Origin: CAIKMD01 sp963740675
GTDB lineage: Bacteria > Pseudomonadota > Alphaproteobacteria > ATCC43930 > CGMCC-115725
Reading direction: 5' to 3'
Assembly: GCA_963740675.1 (NCBI GenBank)
Contig: CAVUFS010000007.1
Span: 434,001 to 498,000 of the forward strand
Length of the DNA: 64,000 nucleotides
In this document: one piece after another, positions 17,152-26,532 of the stretch
How the letters are laid out: each line of letters begins with the position of its first letter
Numbering within the stretch: position 1 is the first letter of the stretch
The notes under the pieces: model-generated
What the model saw: only the letters and a program-made list of their open reading frames with translations
What the model was told of the DNA's origin: nothing
Database searches by the model: none
Translations under genes and position numbers: made by a program

Positions 17152-18243
17152 ATGCTGGCCGAGGATCGGCGCAATCGCTTGCGCGCGGCGATGAACGACG
17201 CCGGCATCGAAGCCCTGGTCGTCTACGGCAATTCCTGGCAGAGCGACTATCTGCGCTATGTCGCGGATTTCTCGTCGATCGAAGGCCATGGCATGGCGGT
17301 GGTGAACCCCAATGGCGATGTCGAGCTGTTCGTCGACAGCGTCGCCGAGGCCGAGCGCGCCGAGGCCGAGACCAGCGGCATCAAAGTAAGCCTCGCGCCC
17401 GAGATCGTGCGCGAAGTCGCGGGACGCCTGGAGCGCATTGCCAATCACCGCATCGCCGCCGCGCCGTTGGGCTTCATGCCGAAATACATCGCCGACAAGG
17501 CGCGCGGCTATAAGCTCGAAGACGGAACGAAGATCGTCGATCATCTGCTGATGGTGAAGACGCAAGCCGAGATCGACACGCTGCGCCAAGCGGCGAAGCT
17601 CGCCGATGACGGCTATGTCGTGTTCCGCCAGGCAGCGCGGCCGGGCCGCAAGCAATATGAGCTGATCGCCGATATCGAGGGCTTTTTCCGCAAGAATGGC
17701 TGCGCCGACAATTTCATGATCATGGGATCGGGTGGCAAGGACGTGTACGCGATGGCGCCACCGTCCGATCGCATCATCAAGCCGGGCGACATGGTGACGA
17801 CCGAGCTGACGCCGGCGGTGCACGGCTATTTCGCGCAGATCTGCCGCACCATGGTGCTGGGCAAGGCGAGCGACGCGCAGAAACGCGCGCATGCGCTCTA
17901 TCGCGAAGCGATGGAAGCCGGCATCGCCGCGGCGAAGCCGGGCGCCACCGCCGCCGATGTGGCACGCGCCGAGAACGATGTCTTCCGCAAATACGGCTAT
18001 GGCGATTACGCGACGAGCAAATACACCCGCGTGCGCGGCCACGGGCTCGGGCTTTTCGTTGATACCAAACCGCACATTCTTGAGGACGTTGATACAGTGC
18101 TGGAAGCCGGGATGGTGATGATCGTCCATCCCAACACCTATCATCCCGAGGTCGGCTACATGGTGCTGGGCGACAGCATCGCCATCACCCCCACCGGCGC
18201 CGAAGTGCTGACAGGCACGCCGCGCGAAATTTTCGAGGTTTAA
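17152..18243 (+). CDS. M24 (creatinase/prolidase-fold) family protein lacking metal ligands
   Basis: 363-aa pita-bread-fold protein of the Xaa-Pro peptidase/creatinase family. Start ATG 17152 has GAGGGAGAGG upstream. The conserved histidine region is present (RVRGHGLGLFVDTKP), but the usual metal ligands look replaced: the first Asp region reads TTELTPAVHGYFAQICRT, and the usual EPG and ED glutamates read VHPNTYHPEVGYMVLGD. This resembles creatinase, which hydrolyses a C-N bond without metal, rather than an aminopeptidase. It is first gene of a five-gene plus-strand unit; the next gene starts immediately at its stop (TAAATG). Confidence 0.87.
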   Translation: MLAEDRRNRLRAAMNDAGIEALVVYGNSWQSDYLRYVADFSSIEGHGMAVVNPNGDVELFVDSVAEAERAEAETSGIKVSLAPEIVREVAGRLERIANHRIAAAPLGFMPKYIADKARGYKLEDGTKIVDHLLMVKTQAEIDTLRQAAKLADDGYVVFRQAARPGRKQYELIADIEGFFRKNGCADNFMIMGSGGKDVYAMAPPSDRIIKPGDMVTTELTPAVHGYFAQICRTMVLGKASDAQKRAHALYREAMEAGIAAAKPGATAADVARAENDVFRKYGYGDYATSKYTRVRGHGLGLFVDTKPHILEDVDTVLEAGMVMIVHPNTYHPEVGYMVLGDSIAITPTGAEVLTGTPREIFEV

Positions 18244-19299
18244 ATGCGCCGCGGTTTCATCAGCTGGTCGAAAGCGGAATTGCCCGAAGCGGTCTTTGCC
18301 GGGCGCCTCAAGCGGCTGCGCGAAGCGATGGAGCCGCAAGGTCTCGACGCGCTCGTGGTCTACACCAACAACACACGCACTGCCGGCGTCTCGTGGCTGA
18401 CGGCTTTCGTGCCCTATTGGGCCGAAGGATTGTTGGTTGTGCCGCGGGTCGAAGACCCGCTGCTCACGATGGCTTTCTCCAACCGCATCGTCGGCTGGGG
18501 CAAGAATGTAAGCTGCGTCGCGAAGTTCGAAGGCGGCGGCCGGCCCGGCCAAGCCGCCGGCAAATACCTCGCCGAGCTCGGCGCGAAGAAGGTCGGCGTC
18601 GCCGATCTCGAAGGCCTGCGCGCCGCGGTAGCACAAGACATGGCCGATGCCGTGCCCGCCGCCGAAATCACCGACGCGACGACGATCTTCGAGCGTGTGC
18701 GGCTGCAGCCCGACGCCGCCGAGATCGCCCTTGCCGCCAAAGCCGGCGCGATTGCGCAGCGCGCCTTGGCGTTGGCAACGGGCAAAGAGAAGGTGCTGGG
18801 CGAGGCTGTCTCCGTGATCGATCACGCCGCACGGCTGTGGGGCGCCGAAGAGGTCTACATGGCCGCCGCCCCCGATCTCGATCGCGCCACGCATTTCATC
18901 CGGCCGGAAGGCACGATCACGCCGGGCCAGCGCTTCGCCCTGCGCGCGACCGTCGCCTACAAGGGAAGCTGGGTCCGCATGACACGTTGCTTCGGTATCG
19001 CCGACGCCGCGCTGACCGAGGCGCAGACCCGTTTCGCCGCCGCCGTCGCGCAGCTTCCGAGCCTCGACGGTTTCCGCGCTTTCCCGTCCTGGTCGATCGA
19101 GGGCTGCCGCCTGGCGCAGCCGCTCGATGTTTTCGCCGCGCCGTCGATGACCAATCCGCGGCCGATCCTGCCGGGCGCGCTGCTCACGGCGCAGGCCCTC
19201 GTGCCGGTCGAAGGCAACAAAATCCCGGTCGCGGCGCCGGTTCTGACCGGCGCCGCCGGATTCCCGGCAAGCCTTCTGGTCGCGCCCGTCTTTTCCTAG
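18244..19299 (+). CDS. M24 family-like protein, second subunit or paralog
   Basis: 351-aa protein with a creatinase-type N-terminal domain (RLKRLREAMEPQGLDALVVY) and a degenerate M24 C-terminal domain (ITPGQRFALRATVAYKGS, WVRMTRCFGIAD). None of the five canonical metal ligands is recognisable. It abuts the preceding M24 gene with no spacer. Two adjacent divergent M24 proteins suggest a heteromeric enzyme, a possibility supported only by synteny. Substrate unknown; it may be a C-N hydrolase or a non-catalytic partner. Confidence 0.8.
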   Translation: MRRGFISWSKAELPEAVFAGRLKRLREAMEPQGLDALVVYTNNTRTAGVSWLTAFVPYWAEGLLVVPRVEDPLLTMAFSNRIVGWGKNVSCVAKFEGGGRPGQAAGKYLAELGAKKVGVADLEGLRAAVAQDMADAVPAAEITDATTIFERVRLQPDAAEIALAAKAGAIAQRALALATGKEKVLGEAVSVIDHAARLWGAEEVYMAAAPDLDRATHFIRPEGTITPGQRFALRATVAYKGSWVRMTRCFGIADAALTEAQTRFAAAVAQLPSLDGFRAFPSWSIEGCRLAQPLDVFAAPSMTNPRPILPGALLTAQALVPVEGNKIPVAAPVLTGAAGFPASLLVAPVFS

Positions 19300-19393
19300 G
19301 TGTTATGCGGGTTTGTAGCCCGTTCGGGCGTGGCGATTTCTTGACACTGGTGGGCAGCCGCCCATAAAACCCGCCCGACACCAAGGAGAGGCA

Positions 19394-20162
19394 ATGGCAT
19401 CGACCCGTAAAGCTGCTCTCATCACGGGGGCAGCAAATGGTATTGGAGCGGCTGCGGCAATCGCCCTCGCGAAAGCGGGCTATGACGTCGCCATCAATTA
19501 CAGCCGCAGCGACGATCAGGCGAAGTCGGTCGAGGCCGAGGCCAAGAAGGCCGGCGCCAAAACAATCCTGGTGAAAACCGACGTTTCTGACGATGCCGGC
19601 GTCCGCGCGATGCTGAAGACGGTCGGCGACACGTTCGGCCGGCTCGATGCCCTGGTAAACAATGCCGGCATCACCCATTCGGCGCATCCCAAGGCTTGGG
19701 AAGAGACCGACCTCGACGAATGGGACCGCGTTTTCGCGGTCAATGTCCGTGGCATCTTCCAGGTGACCCGCGCCTGCCTCCCGTTGCTGAAAGAATTCGG
19801 CGGAATCGCCCGCCATTGTGAACACCGCGAGCATCGTCGGTCTGCGCCCCGGCCCACAGCCGCATGCCTATGCCGCATCGAAAGCCGCCGTCGTCAGCCT
19901 GACCAAGACACTGGCGCTCAATCTCGGCCCCAAGATCCGCGTCAACGCCGTCGCCCCCGGTTGGATGGAAGGCGATTGGATGAAGCGGATGCTCAAGGAT
20001 CATTACGACGATCTGATGGGCCGCCGCGCCAAGGCGACACCATTGAAGCGCTGCGTCACCGCCGAGGACGTGGCCGAGACCATGCTCTCGCTTATCGAGA
20101 GCAACCATTTCGTTACGGGCGAGATCGTCATCGTCGACGGCGGCTTTGCCAATTCGACCTGA
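19394..20162 (+). pseudogene. SDR family oxidoreductase, +1 frameshift
   Basis: NAD(P)-dependent short-chain dehydrogenase. Cofactor motif TGAANGIG and NNAG are in the first frame, the catalytic Tyr/Lys (HAYAASKAAV) and C-terminal GEIVIVDGGF in the second. The frame breaks near 19804-19805; dropping one A of GGAATC gives EFGGSPAIVNTASIVG and a 255-aa protein. AAGGAGAGG precedes ATG 19394. Otherwise intact, so either a sequence error or a very recent loss. It lies 94 nt after the M24 pair and 18 nt before the AMP ligase, in the same unit. Confidence 0.87.
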
Positions 20163-20180
20163 TATTTAAAGGGAGCCGAA

Positions 20181-21821
20181 ATGCTTGAAGGCGTTGTTCC
20201 GTTTCCGCCCGACTTTGCGGCGCGGTATCGGGCCAAGGGCTATTGGGAAGACAAGTCGCTGCGCGACGAGTTCGCGGCGGTATTCCAGAAATATGGCCCG
20301 CGTGTCTGTGTCATCGATCGCGACCGGCAGATCACCTATGCCGAGCTCGATCGGCTGAGCACCAACCTCGCGCTGAATCTGCTCGAGCTCGGCTTCAAGC
20401 CGCTCGACCGCGTCGTGCCGACGCTGCCGAACGTCGCCGAATTCGTCATCCTTTATTTCGCGCTGCAGAAAATCGGCTGCATTCCGATCGCGGCGCTGGC
20501 GACGCATCGCTACAACGAAGTGAGCCAGTTCGTGCGCCTGTCGCAGGCGGTGGCTTGCTTCTATCCCGAACGGCAGAGCGATTTCGAATTCGCCCCGATG
20601 GTGCGGCGCGTGCGCGAAGAGAGCCCGTGCTGCAAATTCGCCATCACGCTGGGCAAGCCCGCTTCCGACGAGTTGTCGCTGCAGGATCTGATCGCGAAGC
20701 CGGCGAAGCTGCCGATCAGCGAACTCGAGAAGCTGAAGCTCGATCCGGTCGATCCCTGCATCTTCCAGCTTTCGGGCGGCACGACCGGCATTCCGAAGCT
20801 CATTCCGAGAACCCACAACGACTACGCCTACAACTCCAAGCAGGCGTCGAAAGTGTGCGGCGTGACCGGCAATTCCGTGCTGCTGCTGATGCTGCCGATC
20901 GCGCATAACCTGCCGCTCGCCTGCCCCGGCATCCAGGGCTTCATGTTCAACGGCGGCAAGATCGTCCTCAGCCAGACGACGCGGCCGGAAGAGATCTTCC
21001 CGATCATCGCCAAGCACAAGGTCAGCCACATCAAGGTGGTGCCGGCGCTGCTCATCCGCCTAATCAACAGCCCGGATGTGACCAAGCACGACACCTCGTC
21101 CGTGCGTTATATCCAAAGCGGCGGCCAGCGGCTGCAGCCGGAAGTGCGCATCAAGACGAAAGAGCTGATCCCGACAACCTTCGTGCAAGAGAATTTCGGC
21201 ATGTCGGAAGGCATGCTGATGTTCGCGAAGATCGACGATCCCGAGCCGGTGCGCATGGAGACGGTCGGCTTCCCGATTTGCGAAGACGACGAAGTGCGGC
21301 TCCTCGACGACGAGGACAACATCGTCCCGCGTGGCGAGGTCGGCGAATTCTGCGCCCGCGGCCCCTATACGCTGCGCGGCTATTACGGCACGCCCGAGCA
21401 CAATCAGAAAGCCTTCACCTCTGACGGCTTCTATCGCTCGGGCGATCTGATGCGCCAGCATCCGTCGGGTGCCTATCTGGTCGAGGGCCGCAAGAAAGAC
21501 GTGATCAATCGCGGCGGCGAGAAGATCAGCGCCGAGGAAGTCGAGAACCTCATCCTCTCGCATCCTTCGGTGCAGAACGTCGCCTGCGTCGCCGTGCCCG
21601 ATCCGGACATGGGCGAGCGGATGTGCGCCTGCGTCATCCTCGCGCCAAGCAAGACGCTGACACTGAAAGAGCTGGTCGACTATCTCCAGACCAAGGAGAT
21701 CGCGAAATACAAGCTGCCCGAGCGGCTGGAGATCATGGACGACTTCCCGCTGTCGAAATTCGGCAAGGTCGCGAAGAACGTCATGGTCGATATGGTCGCG
21801 GCCAAGATTCAGAAGAAATAA
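20181..21821 (+). CDS. Aryl-acid AMP ligase (EntE/DhbE-like)
   Basis: 546-aa ANL-superfamily enzyme that adenylates a carboxylate. Motifs: LSGGTTGIPKLIPRTH (phosphate loop), NFGMSEGM, YRSGDL, GRKKDVINRGGEKISAEEVE and the catalytic lysine in FPLSKFGKVAK. The N-terminal FPPDFAARYRAKGYWED is characteristic of 2,3-dihydroxybenzoate/salicylate-type AMP ligases. No siderophore NRPS genes are nearby; an SDR upstream and an amidohydrolase 18 nt downstream point to aryl-acid catabolism (acyl-CoA formation) instead. That use is inference. Confidence 0.88.
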   Translation: MLEGVVPFPPDFAARYRAKGYWEDKSLRDEFAAVFQKYGPRVCVIDRDRQITYAELDRLSTNLALNLLELGFKPLDRVVPTLPNVAEFVILYFALQKIGCIPIAALATHRYNEVSQFVRLSQAVACFYPERQSDFEFAPMVRRVREESPCCKFAITLGKPASDELSLQDLIAKPAKLPISELEKLKLDPVDPCIFQLSGGTTGIPKLIPRTHNDYAYNSKQASKVCGVTGNSVLLLMLPIAHNLPLACPGIQGFMFNGGKIVLSQTTRPEEIFPIIAKHKVSHIKVVPALLIRLINSPDVTKHDTSSVRYIQSGGQRLQPEVRIKTKELIPTTFVQENFGMSEGMLMFAKIDDPEPVRMETVGFPICEDDEVRLLDDEDNIVPRGEVGEFCARGPYTLRGYYGTPEHNQKAFTSDGFYRSGDLMRQHPSGAYLVEGRKKDVINRGGEKISAEEVENLILSHPSVQNVACVAVPDPDMGERMCACVILAPSKTLTLKELVDYLQTKEIAKYKLPERLEIMDDFPLSKFGKVAKNVMVDMVAAKIQKK

Positions 21822-21839
21822 AGCGAGAAGAATACGACG

Positions 21840-22682
21840 ATGCGCAAGATCGACCTGCACTGCTATCCGAACACCGAGCCCTGGATCAAATGCCAGGGTC
21901 CGTATGTCGAGGCGCTCGCCAAATATTGGAACCGGCAGTGGACCTGGAAGCAGGAAGACGAAGTCGTCAAAGAATTCGAGACCGCCGGCGTCGAAGCCGT
22001 GCTGGTCGCGCTCGATCTCGAGACAACGACCAACACACCGCCCTGCAGCAATGAATATGTGAAGGAGGTGCAGCAGCGGCATCCCGATCGCATCATCCAA
22101 TGCTGGGCCGCGGTCGACCCGTTCAAGGGCGAGATCGCGATCCAACAGGCGAAGAAGGCGATCACCGAGCTGAAATGCCTCGGCTTCCACTTCCACCCGA
22201 TCATGGGGCATTTCGCGGTCAACGACCGGCAGTTCTATCCGCTGTTCGAGACCATCAACGCGCTGAAAGTGCCGGTGATGATCGATGTCGGCACCACCGG
22301 CATGGGCGCCGGCATGCCGGGTGGCATGGGCGCGCGCATCCGCCATGCGCATCCCTCGTGCATCGACGATCTCGCCTGCGATTTCCCCGATCTCAAGATC
22401 ATCGCGGCGCATCCCGGCTGGCCTTGGGTCGACGAGATGACCGCGGTCGCGTTGCATAAGGGCAATGTGTTCTGGGAGCTCAGCGGCTGGGCGCCGAAAT
22501 ATTTCCCGGCGCAGCTCAAAGTCGATGCCCGCTCGCGTCTACAGGACAAGATCATGTTCGGCAGCGACTATCCGAGCATCCCCTATGACCGCCTGATGAA
22601 GGAATGGGGCGAGCTCGGCTACACCGAAGCGGTGATGGAAAAGATCTTCCACGGCAACGCCGAGCGCATCCTCGGCCTCTGA
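21840..22682 (+). CDS. Amidohydrolase family protein (Amidohydro_2, ACMSD-like)
   Basis: 280-aa TIM-barrel metal-dependent hydrolase or decarboxylase. Visible: the N-terminal metal motif IDLHCYPN (a Tyr where DxHxH usually has the second His), GFHFHPIMG, AAHPGWPW and FGSDYPSIPY with the catalytic Asp, ending HGNAERILGL. This subfamily includes nonoxidative aryl-acid decarboxylases, which would fit the AMP ligase next door. It is the last gene of the unit; a strong terminator follows 27 nt later. Confidence 0.88.
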   Translation: MRKIDLHCYPNTEPWIKCQGPYVEALAKYWNRQWTWKQEDEVVKEFETAGVEAVLVALDLETTTNTPPCSNEYVKEVQQRHPDRIIQCWAAVDPFKGEIAIQQAKKAITELKCLGFHFHPIMGHFAVNDRQFYPLFETINALKVPVMIDVGTTGMGAGMPGGMGARIRHAHPSCIDDLACDFPDLKIIAAHPGWPWVDEMTAVALHKGNVFWELSGWAPKYFPAQLKVDARSRLQDKIMFGSDYPSIPYDRLMKEWGELGYTEAVMEKIFHGNAERILGL

Positions 22683-22708
22683 AAACCGGCTACCATCTCG
22701 ACAATCAA

Positions 22709-22738
22709 CGCCCGGCCTTGTGCCGGGCGTTTTGTTTT
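22709..22738 (+). terminator. Rho-independent terminator
   Basis: CGCCCGGC (22709-22716) and GCCGGGCG (22722-22729) form a perfect 8-bp stem around CTTGT, followed by TTTTGTTTT. It ends the 17152-22682 unit; the lipoprotein gene converges from the other side. Confidence 0.88.
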
Positions 22739-22796
22739 GGAGCAACGGCACGCTCCGTCAATGCGTGGCGGCCACGGGCGGGCAATTCTGATCCGG

Positions 22797-23294
22797 CTAA
22801 GTCAGCAGCAGCAGCTTAAGACCCGGTCCCCATAGGATCGGATCCTTGGAATTGATTGCTTTGATCTTTTCCCCGACGACTTGGCCCGTCGCTGTGTCCT
22901 CGACCCAGATCGTCGTCGTATCCATGTCCGGCGGAGTGGTGTGCAGGCTATAGGCATGTGCTTTTTCGAAGTCCATTTGCACACATGCATAAGAGGCGAC
23001 CGGATCGCGAAACGCTCGGACCATCATCGCGTGATGGCCCGGTGTGATCTGCATCGGCGGCTGTGTCGGCGGTTGCTGACCATCGATCGACACGATCGCA
23101 ACCTGCGTTATCCCAAAGAAAAGGAAACCCGTATCGATATGCGTGATGCTCAAGCTCGCTGCGTCTGCCGGAGGGGGCGGCGGCACCGCGCTCGCATCGT
23201 GAGGCGCGGCTTGCTCGCCAGCGGGTGCGGTACAGGCAACGAGGAGCATCGAAAGAACCAATCCCGATCCCCCGTTGATAAGACAGCGGCGCAT
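22797..23294 (-). CDS. Hypothetical lipoprotein
   Basis: 165-aa predicted lipoprotein with no family I recognise. ATG 23294 is chosen because GAGGGG lies just upstream. The leader MRRCLINGGSGLVLSM ends in a lipobox LVAC (Cys about residue 21). The mature protein starts with a Pro/Ala-rich linker (PPPPPADAAS) and then a compact beta-rich region containing GHHAMMVRAF and two late strands (TTTIWVEDTATGQVVGEK). Likely outer-membrane anchored. It stands alone between a terminator and the divergent SBP gene. Confidence 0.8.
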   Translation of the reverse strand: MRRCLINGGSGLVLSMLLVACTAPAGEQAAPHDASAVPPPPPADAASLSITHIDTGFLFFGITQVAIVSIDGQQPPTQPPMQITPGHHAMMVRAFRDPVASYACVQMDFEKAHAYSLHTTPPDMDTTTIWVEDTATGQVVGEKIKAINSKDPILWGPGLKLLLLT

Positions 23295-23446
23295 CTTCCC
23301 CTCTTCAGAGAACAACGTTCTTCCATGATCTGTACACTAGAATGAGTAGGTGGCGCACGCCGGGGTATTCCCGCCTTGGAGAAACGATTGACATCCCGGG
23401 ACGACACGTCGCCAATGCTTGCCCAACGCAAACGTGGGGGCACGTT

Positions 23447-24415
23447 ATGATGGGAATTCGGGCTTTCGGGCTAAGCAGCGTCGCTATCGCAATCATGCTC
23501 TCCGGCCTCGCGCCGGCACAGGCGCTCGACAAGGTGCATACCGGCAAGCCGGCCGCCGTCGCCTGGGCCTTCATTCCGCTCGACGTCGGCGTCGAGGCGA
23601 AGATCTTCGAAAAATACGGGCTGGACGTCGACATCACCGATTTCGCCGGCGATCAGAAGATGCAGCAAGGCATCGCCTCGGGCAGCATCGATTTCGGCCT
23701 CGGCGGCGGGCCGGCGATGTCCTTCACCGTGCGCGGCGCGCCGGTGATCGGTGTCGCGGCGCTGTTTGGCGCGCCGAAAAATATCTCGATCGTGGTCGCT
23801 TATGATTCGCCGCTGAAATCGCCCGCCGAACTCAAGGGCAAGATGGTCAGCTCCAGCGCGGTCGGGTCGCTGACGGCGTGGCTCGTGCAACAGGTCTCGG
23901 TCCAGCAAGGCTGGGGACCCGACGGGATCAAGATCGCGGCGCTCGGCGGCTTCGATGCCGGCCTCGCGGCGCTGCGCACGCATCAGATCGATGGCATGAG
24001 CTCATCGGTCGAGGGCGGGCTGCTGCTCGAAGAGCAGAAGGTCGGCCGCAACCTCACCGACATGGAAAAGTTTGCACCGAATTTCGTGACCCATGTCGTC
24101 TTCGCGCGACGCGATCTCGTCACGAGCAACCCCGATCTCGTCAACCGCTTCCTCAAGGGGCTTTTCGCCACCATCGCCTATATGAAGACGCACAAGGCCG
24201 AGACATCGAAAGTCGCGGTGAGCGCGCTGCGCGAAACGCCGACCGTCGCCGACAAGACCTACGACGATGAGATCAACAGCTTCGTGCCCGACGGCCAATT
24301 CGACCCGAAGGCTGTCGCCGTCCTGAAGAAATCCTTCATCGACATGGGCATGCTGAAAACCGAACCGACCGACGACCAGATGTTCACGACGCAGTTTCTC
24401 CCGGTGAAGCCGTAA
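23447..24415 (+). CDS. ABC transporter substrate-binding protein, same subfamily as the tandem array
   Basis: 322-aa periplasmic SBP. Start ATG 23447 with GGGGG 6 nt upstream; signal peptide ends AQA before LDKVHTGKPA. It carries the array's signatures (FIPLDVGVEAKIFEKYGLDV, VQQGWGPDGIKIAALGG, FLKGLFATIAYM, C-terminal FTTQFLPVKP) but has no ATPase or permease gene beside it, so it may work with the core at 756-3123. A second hydantoinase B follows 170 nt downstream, repeating the SBP-HyuB association of the first operon. Confidence 0.9.
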   Translation: MMGIRAFGLSSVAIAIMLSGLAPAQALDKVHTGKPAAVAWAFIPLDVGVEAKIFEKYGLDVDITDFAGDQKMQQGIASGSIDFGLGGGPAMSFTVRGAPVIGVAALFGAPKNISIVVAYDSPLKSPAELKGKMVSSSAVGSLTAWLVQQVSVQQGWGPDGIKIAALGGFDAGLAALRTHQIDGMSSSVEGGLLLEEQKVGRNLTDMEKFAPNFVTHVVFARRDLVTSNPDLVNRFLKGLFATIAYMKTHKAETSKVAVSALRETPTVADKTYDDEINSFVPDGQFDPKAVAVLKKSFIDMGMLKTEPTDDQMFTTQFLPVKP

Positions 24416-24429
24416 ACACGTAGTTCCTT

Positions 24430-24506
24430 CGTCATGGCCGGGCTCGTCCCGGCCATCCACGAATCTTCTTAAGACGTGGATGCCCGGCACAAGGCCGGGC
24501 ATGACG
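24430..24506. repeat. REP-like inverted repeat pair
   Basis: GTCATGGCCGGG...CCCGGCCATCCAC followed by GTGGATGCCCGGC...GCCGGGCATGAC, two palindromes in inverted orientation around a short spacer. They lie between the SBP gene and the second hyuB and could form hairpins in the transcript. Confidence 0.75.
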
Positions 24507-24585
24507 GTTGATGGTGTGTCCAACTCTCCTGGTCAAAAGAGAGCTTGGCTCGTAACATTTGCCCACGATCACTGAAAGAAATGCC

Positions 24586-26424
24586 ATGCCCGCTAAGCTC
24601 GATCCCGTCACACTCGAAGTCATCCGCAATGCATTGCCGGCGATCTCGAACGAGATGGCCGCGGATCTGCAGCGCACCTCCTACAACATGATGATCTATG
24701 AGGTGCGCGATTTCTGCACCGCGCTGATTTCGACCGAGGGCGAACTCATCAGCCAGAATGTCGGCGGCGTGTCGCATTTCGTCGCCGATCTCGGCGTCAT
24801 CATCACCGATGGCATGGCGCGTTATGGCAAGGACGGGTTCCAGGACGGCGATGTCCTGATCATGAATCATCCGGCCGTCGCCGGGCAGCATCTCAACAAC
24901 ATCTGCATCTATGTGCCCTACTTCTTCAAGGGCGAGCTGTTGATGTTCTCGATGGTGCGCGCGCATTGGATCGATGTCGGCGGCATGAGCACCGGCTTTG
25001 GCGCCGGACGCGCGGCGCAGGACGCGTGGATGGAAGGGCTGCAATTCAATCAGCTCAAAATCTACGAGGGCGGCAAGGTCAACGAGATGCTCTTTCAGAT
25101 GATCAAGGACAATATCCGGTTTCCGGAATCGTCCTTGGGCGATCTGCGCTCGCAAATCGCGGCCTGCCGTCTCGGCAATCGCCGCGCCGACGAGCTGTTC
25201 GAGCGCTATGGCCGCGACACGGTGCTGGCGGCCATACGCCAGGTCTTCGACGAGACCGAGCAGCGCTGCCGCAACGCGGTGAAGCAATTCGCGGACGGCG
25301 TCTACGAGGCCGAATCCTTCATCGACGACACGGGCGAGAACCCGCCGCAGCCCGTCAAAATCCACACCAAGATCACCGTGAAGCAAGGCGCGATGACCAT
25401 CGACCTGTCGGAGTGCTCGAAAGAGCGACCGCACGGGCCGAATTGCCGCTCGCTCGCCGGCGCGCGCATCGCCTACAAGGCGATCACGCAGCCGATCGAT
25501 CCCGTCAACGAAGGCTCGTTCCGCGCGCTCGACATCATTCTGCCCGAGGGCAATTTCATGATGGCGCGGCATCCGATCCCCATGCAGGGCTGGAGCCTGA
25601 TGCTGCCGACCGTCGCCGACACGATCATCGCGGCGCTCGCCCCGGCGATGAAGGACAAGGCGCCGGCCGGGCATCACGCCGATCTCGGCGGCTCGGCTTT
25701 CTTCGGTGTCGATCCCAAGACCAAGCGCCGCTTCGTGTTGCAGAGCATCGATGGCGGCGGCTGGGGCGGCCGGCCCTTCGAGGATGGCGAGAGCGGCTCG
25801 GTCTCGATCTGCCAGGGCGATGTGCGCAACGGCGCCATCGAGGCGATCGAATTGAAATGCCCGGTGATGATCGAGAAGCGCGGCTTCCGCCAGGATTCGG
25901 GCGGCGCCGGCAAATATCGCGGCGGGCTCGGCATCGAATTTCAGATCCGCAATTTCGTCGAAGGCCGCTGGAATCTCGGCAAGCCCTATCGCCAGGGCCT
26001 CGCCTCCTGGCCGCTCTGGGGCGGCGAGCCGGGCGCGACGGCGGATTCGCTGATCCGCCGGCCGGGCGAGAACGAATTCCGCGAGCAATACGGTCACCGC
26101 TATCTCGTGCCGGCGGAGACACAGGTGTTGGCGCGGCGCTCGGGCGGCGGCGGCTGGGGCGATCCGCTCGACCGCGACGCCGAGCTCGTATGCTGGGATG
26201 TGATCGAGGGCTACGTCTCGCGCCCGGCGGCGGAAGAGAAATACGGCGTCGTGCTGAAAGACGATCTGTCGATCGATGCGAAGGCGACAGAGACGCTGCG
26301 CGCCAAGCTGCGTAACCACCCGCGCAAGACGGCGCTGCCGACACCGGTGACGCAAGATGGCGTCACGGCTTTGCGCACCGATCTAACCGTGTTCGCGACG
26401 CGGCCGGCCGCAGCGGCGGAATAG
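24586..26424 (+). CDS. hyuB: Hydantoinase B/oxoprolinase family protein, second copy
   Basis: 612-aa HyuB family protein. ATG 24586 (MPAKLDPVTLEV) is chosen over an in-frame ATG 27 nt upstream because it aligns with the start of the first HyuB. The N-termini of the two copies are almost identical through YNMMIYEVRDFCTAL; this copy keeps the C-terminal RSGGGGWGDPLDRD motif and has a longer tail. No hyuA lies next to it, so it either shares the HyuA at 10010-12043 or has a partner elsewhere. Paired with an upstream SBP gene. Confidence 0.91.
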   Translation: MPAKLDPVTLEVIRNALPAISNEMAADLQRTSYNMMIYEVRDFCTALISTEGELISQNVGGVSHFVADLGVIITDGMARYGKDGFQDGDVLIMNHPAVAGQHLNNICIYVPYFFKGELLMFSMVRAHWIDVGGMSTGFGAGRAAQDAWMEGLQFNQLKIYEGGKVNEMLFQMIKDNIRFPESSLGDLRSQIAACRLGNRRADELFERYGRDTVLAAIRQVFDETEQRCRNAVKQFADGVYEAESFIDDTGENPPQPVKIHTKITVKQGAMTIDLSECSKERPHGPNCRSLAGARIAYKAITQPIDPVNEGSFRALDIILPEGNFMMARHPIPMQGWSLMLPTVADTIIAALAPAMKDKAPAGHHADLGGSAFFGVDPKTKRRFVLQSIDGGGWGGRPFEDGESGSVSICQGDVRNGAIEAIELKCPVMIEKRGFRQDSGGAGKYRGGLGIEFQIRNFVEGRWNLGKPYRQGLASWPLWGGEPGATADSLIRRPGENEFREQYGHRYLVPAETQVLARRSGGGGWGDPLDRDAELVCWDVIEGYVSRPAAEEKYGVVLKDDLSIDAKATETLRAKLRNHPRKTALPTPVTQDGVTALRTDLTVFATRPAAAAE

Positions 26425-26450
26425 TCCCCAAGCGCGCACCCTTTCCCTAC

Positions 26451-26512
26451 TCGTCATGCCCGGACTTGTTCCGGGCATCCATGGACCCGCGGAACAAGTC
26501 CGCGGGTGACGA
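26451..26512. repeat. REP-like inverted repeat
   Basis: GTCATGCCCGGA...TCCGGGCATCCATGG followed by ACCCGCGGA...TCCGCGGGTGAC. Same class as the element at 24430, here between convergent hyuB and GFA-family genes. Confidence 0.75.
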
Positions 26513-26532
26513 TGGGGGAGGAGCTGCTCGCT

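Noticed and set aside
20181..21821. Siderophore 2,3-dihydroxybenzoate ligase
   Set aside because: No isochorismate or NRPS genes nearby; the context is catabolic.
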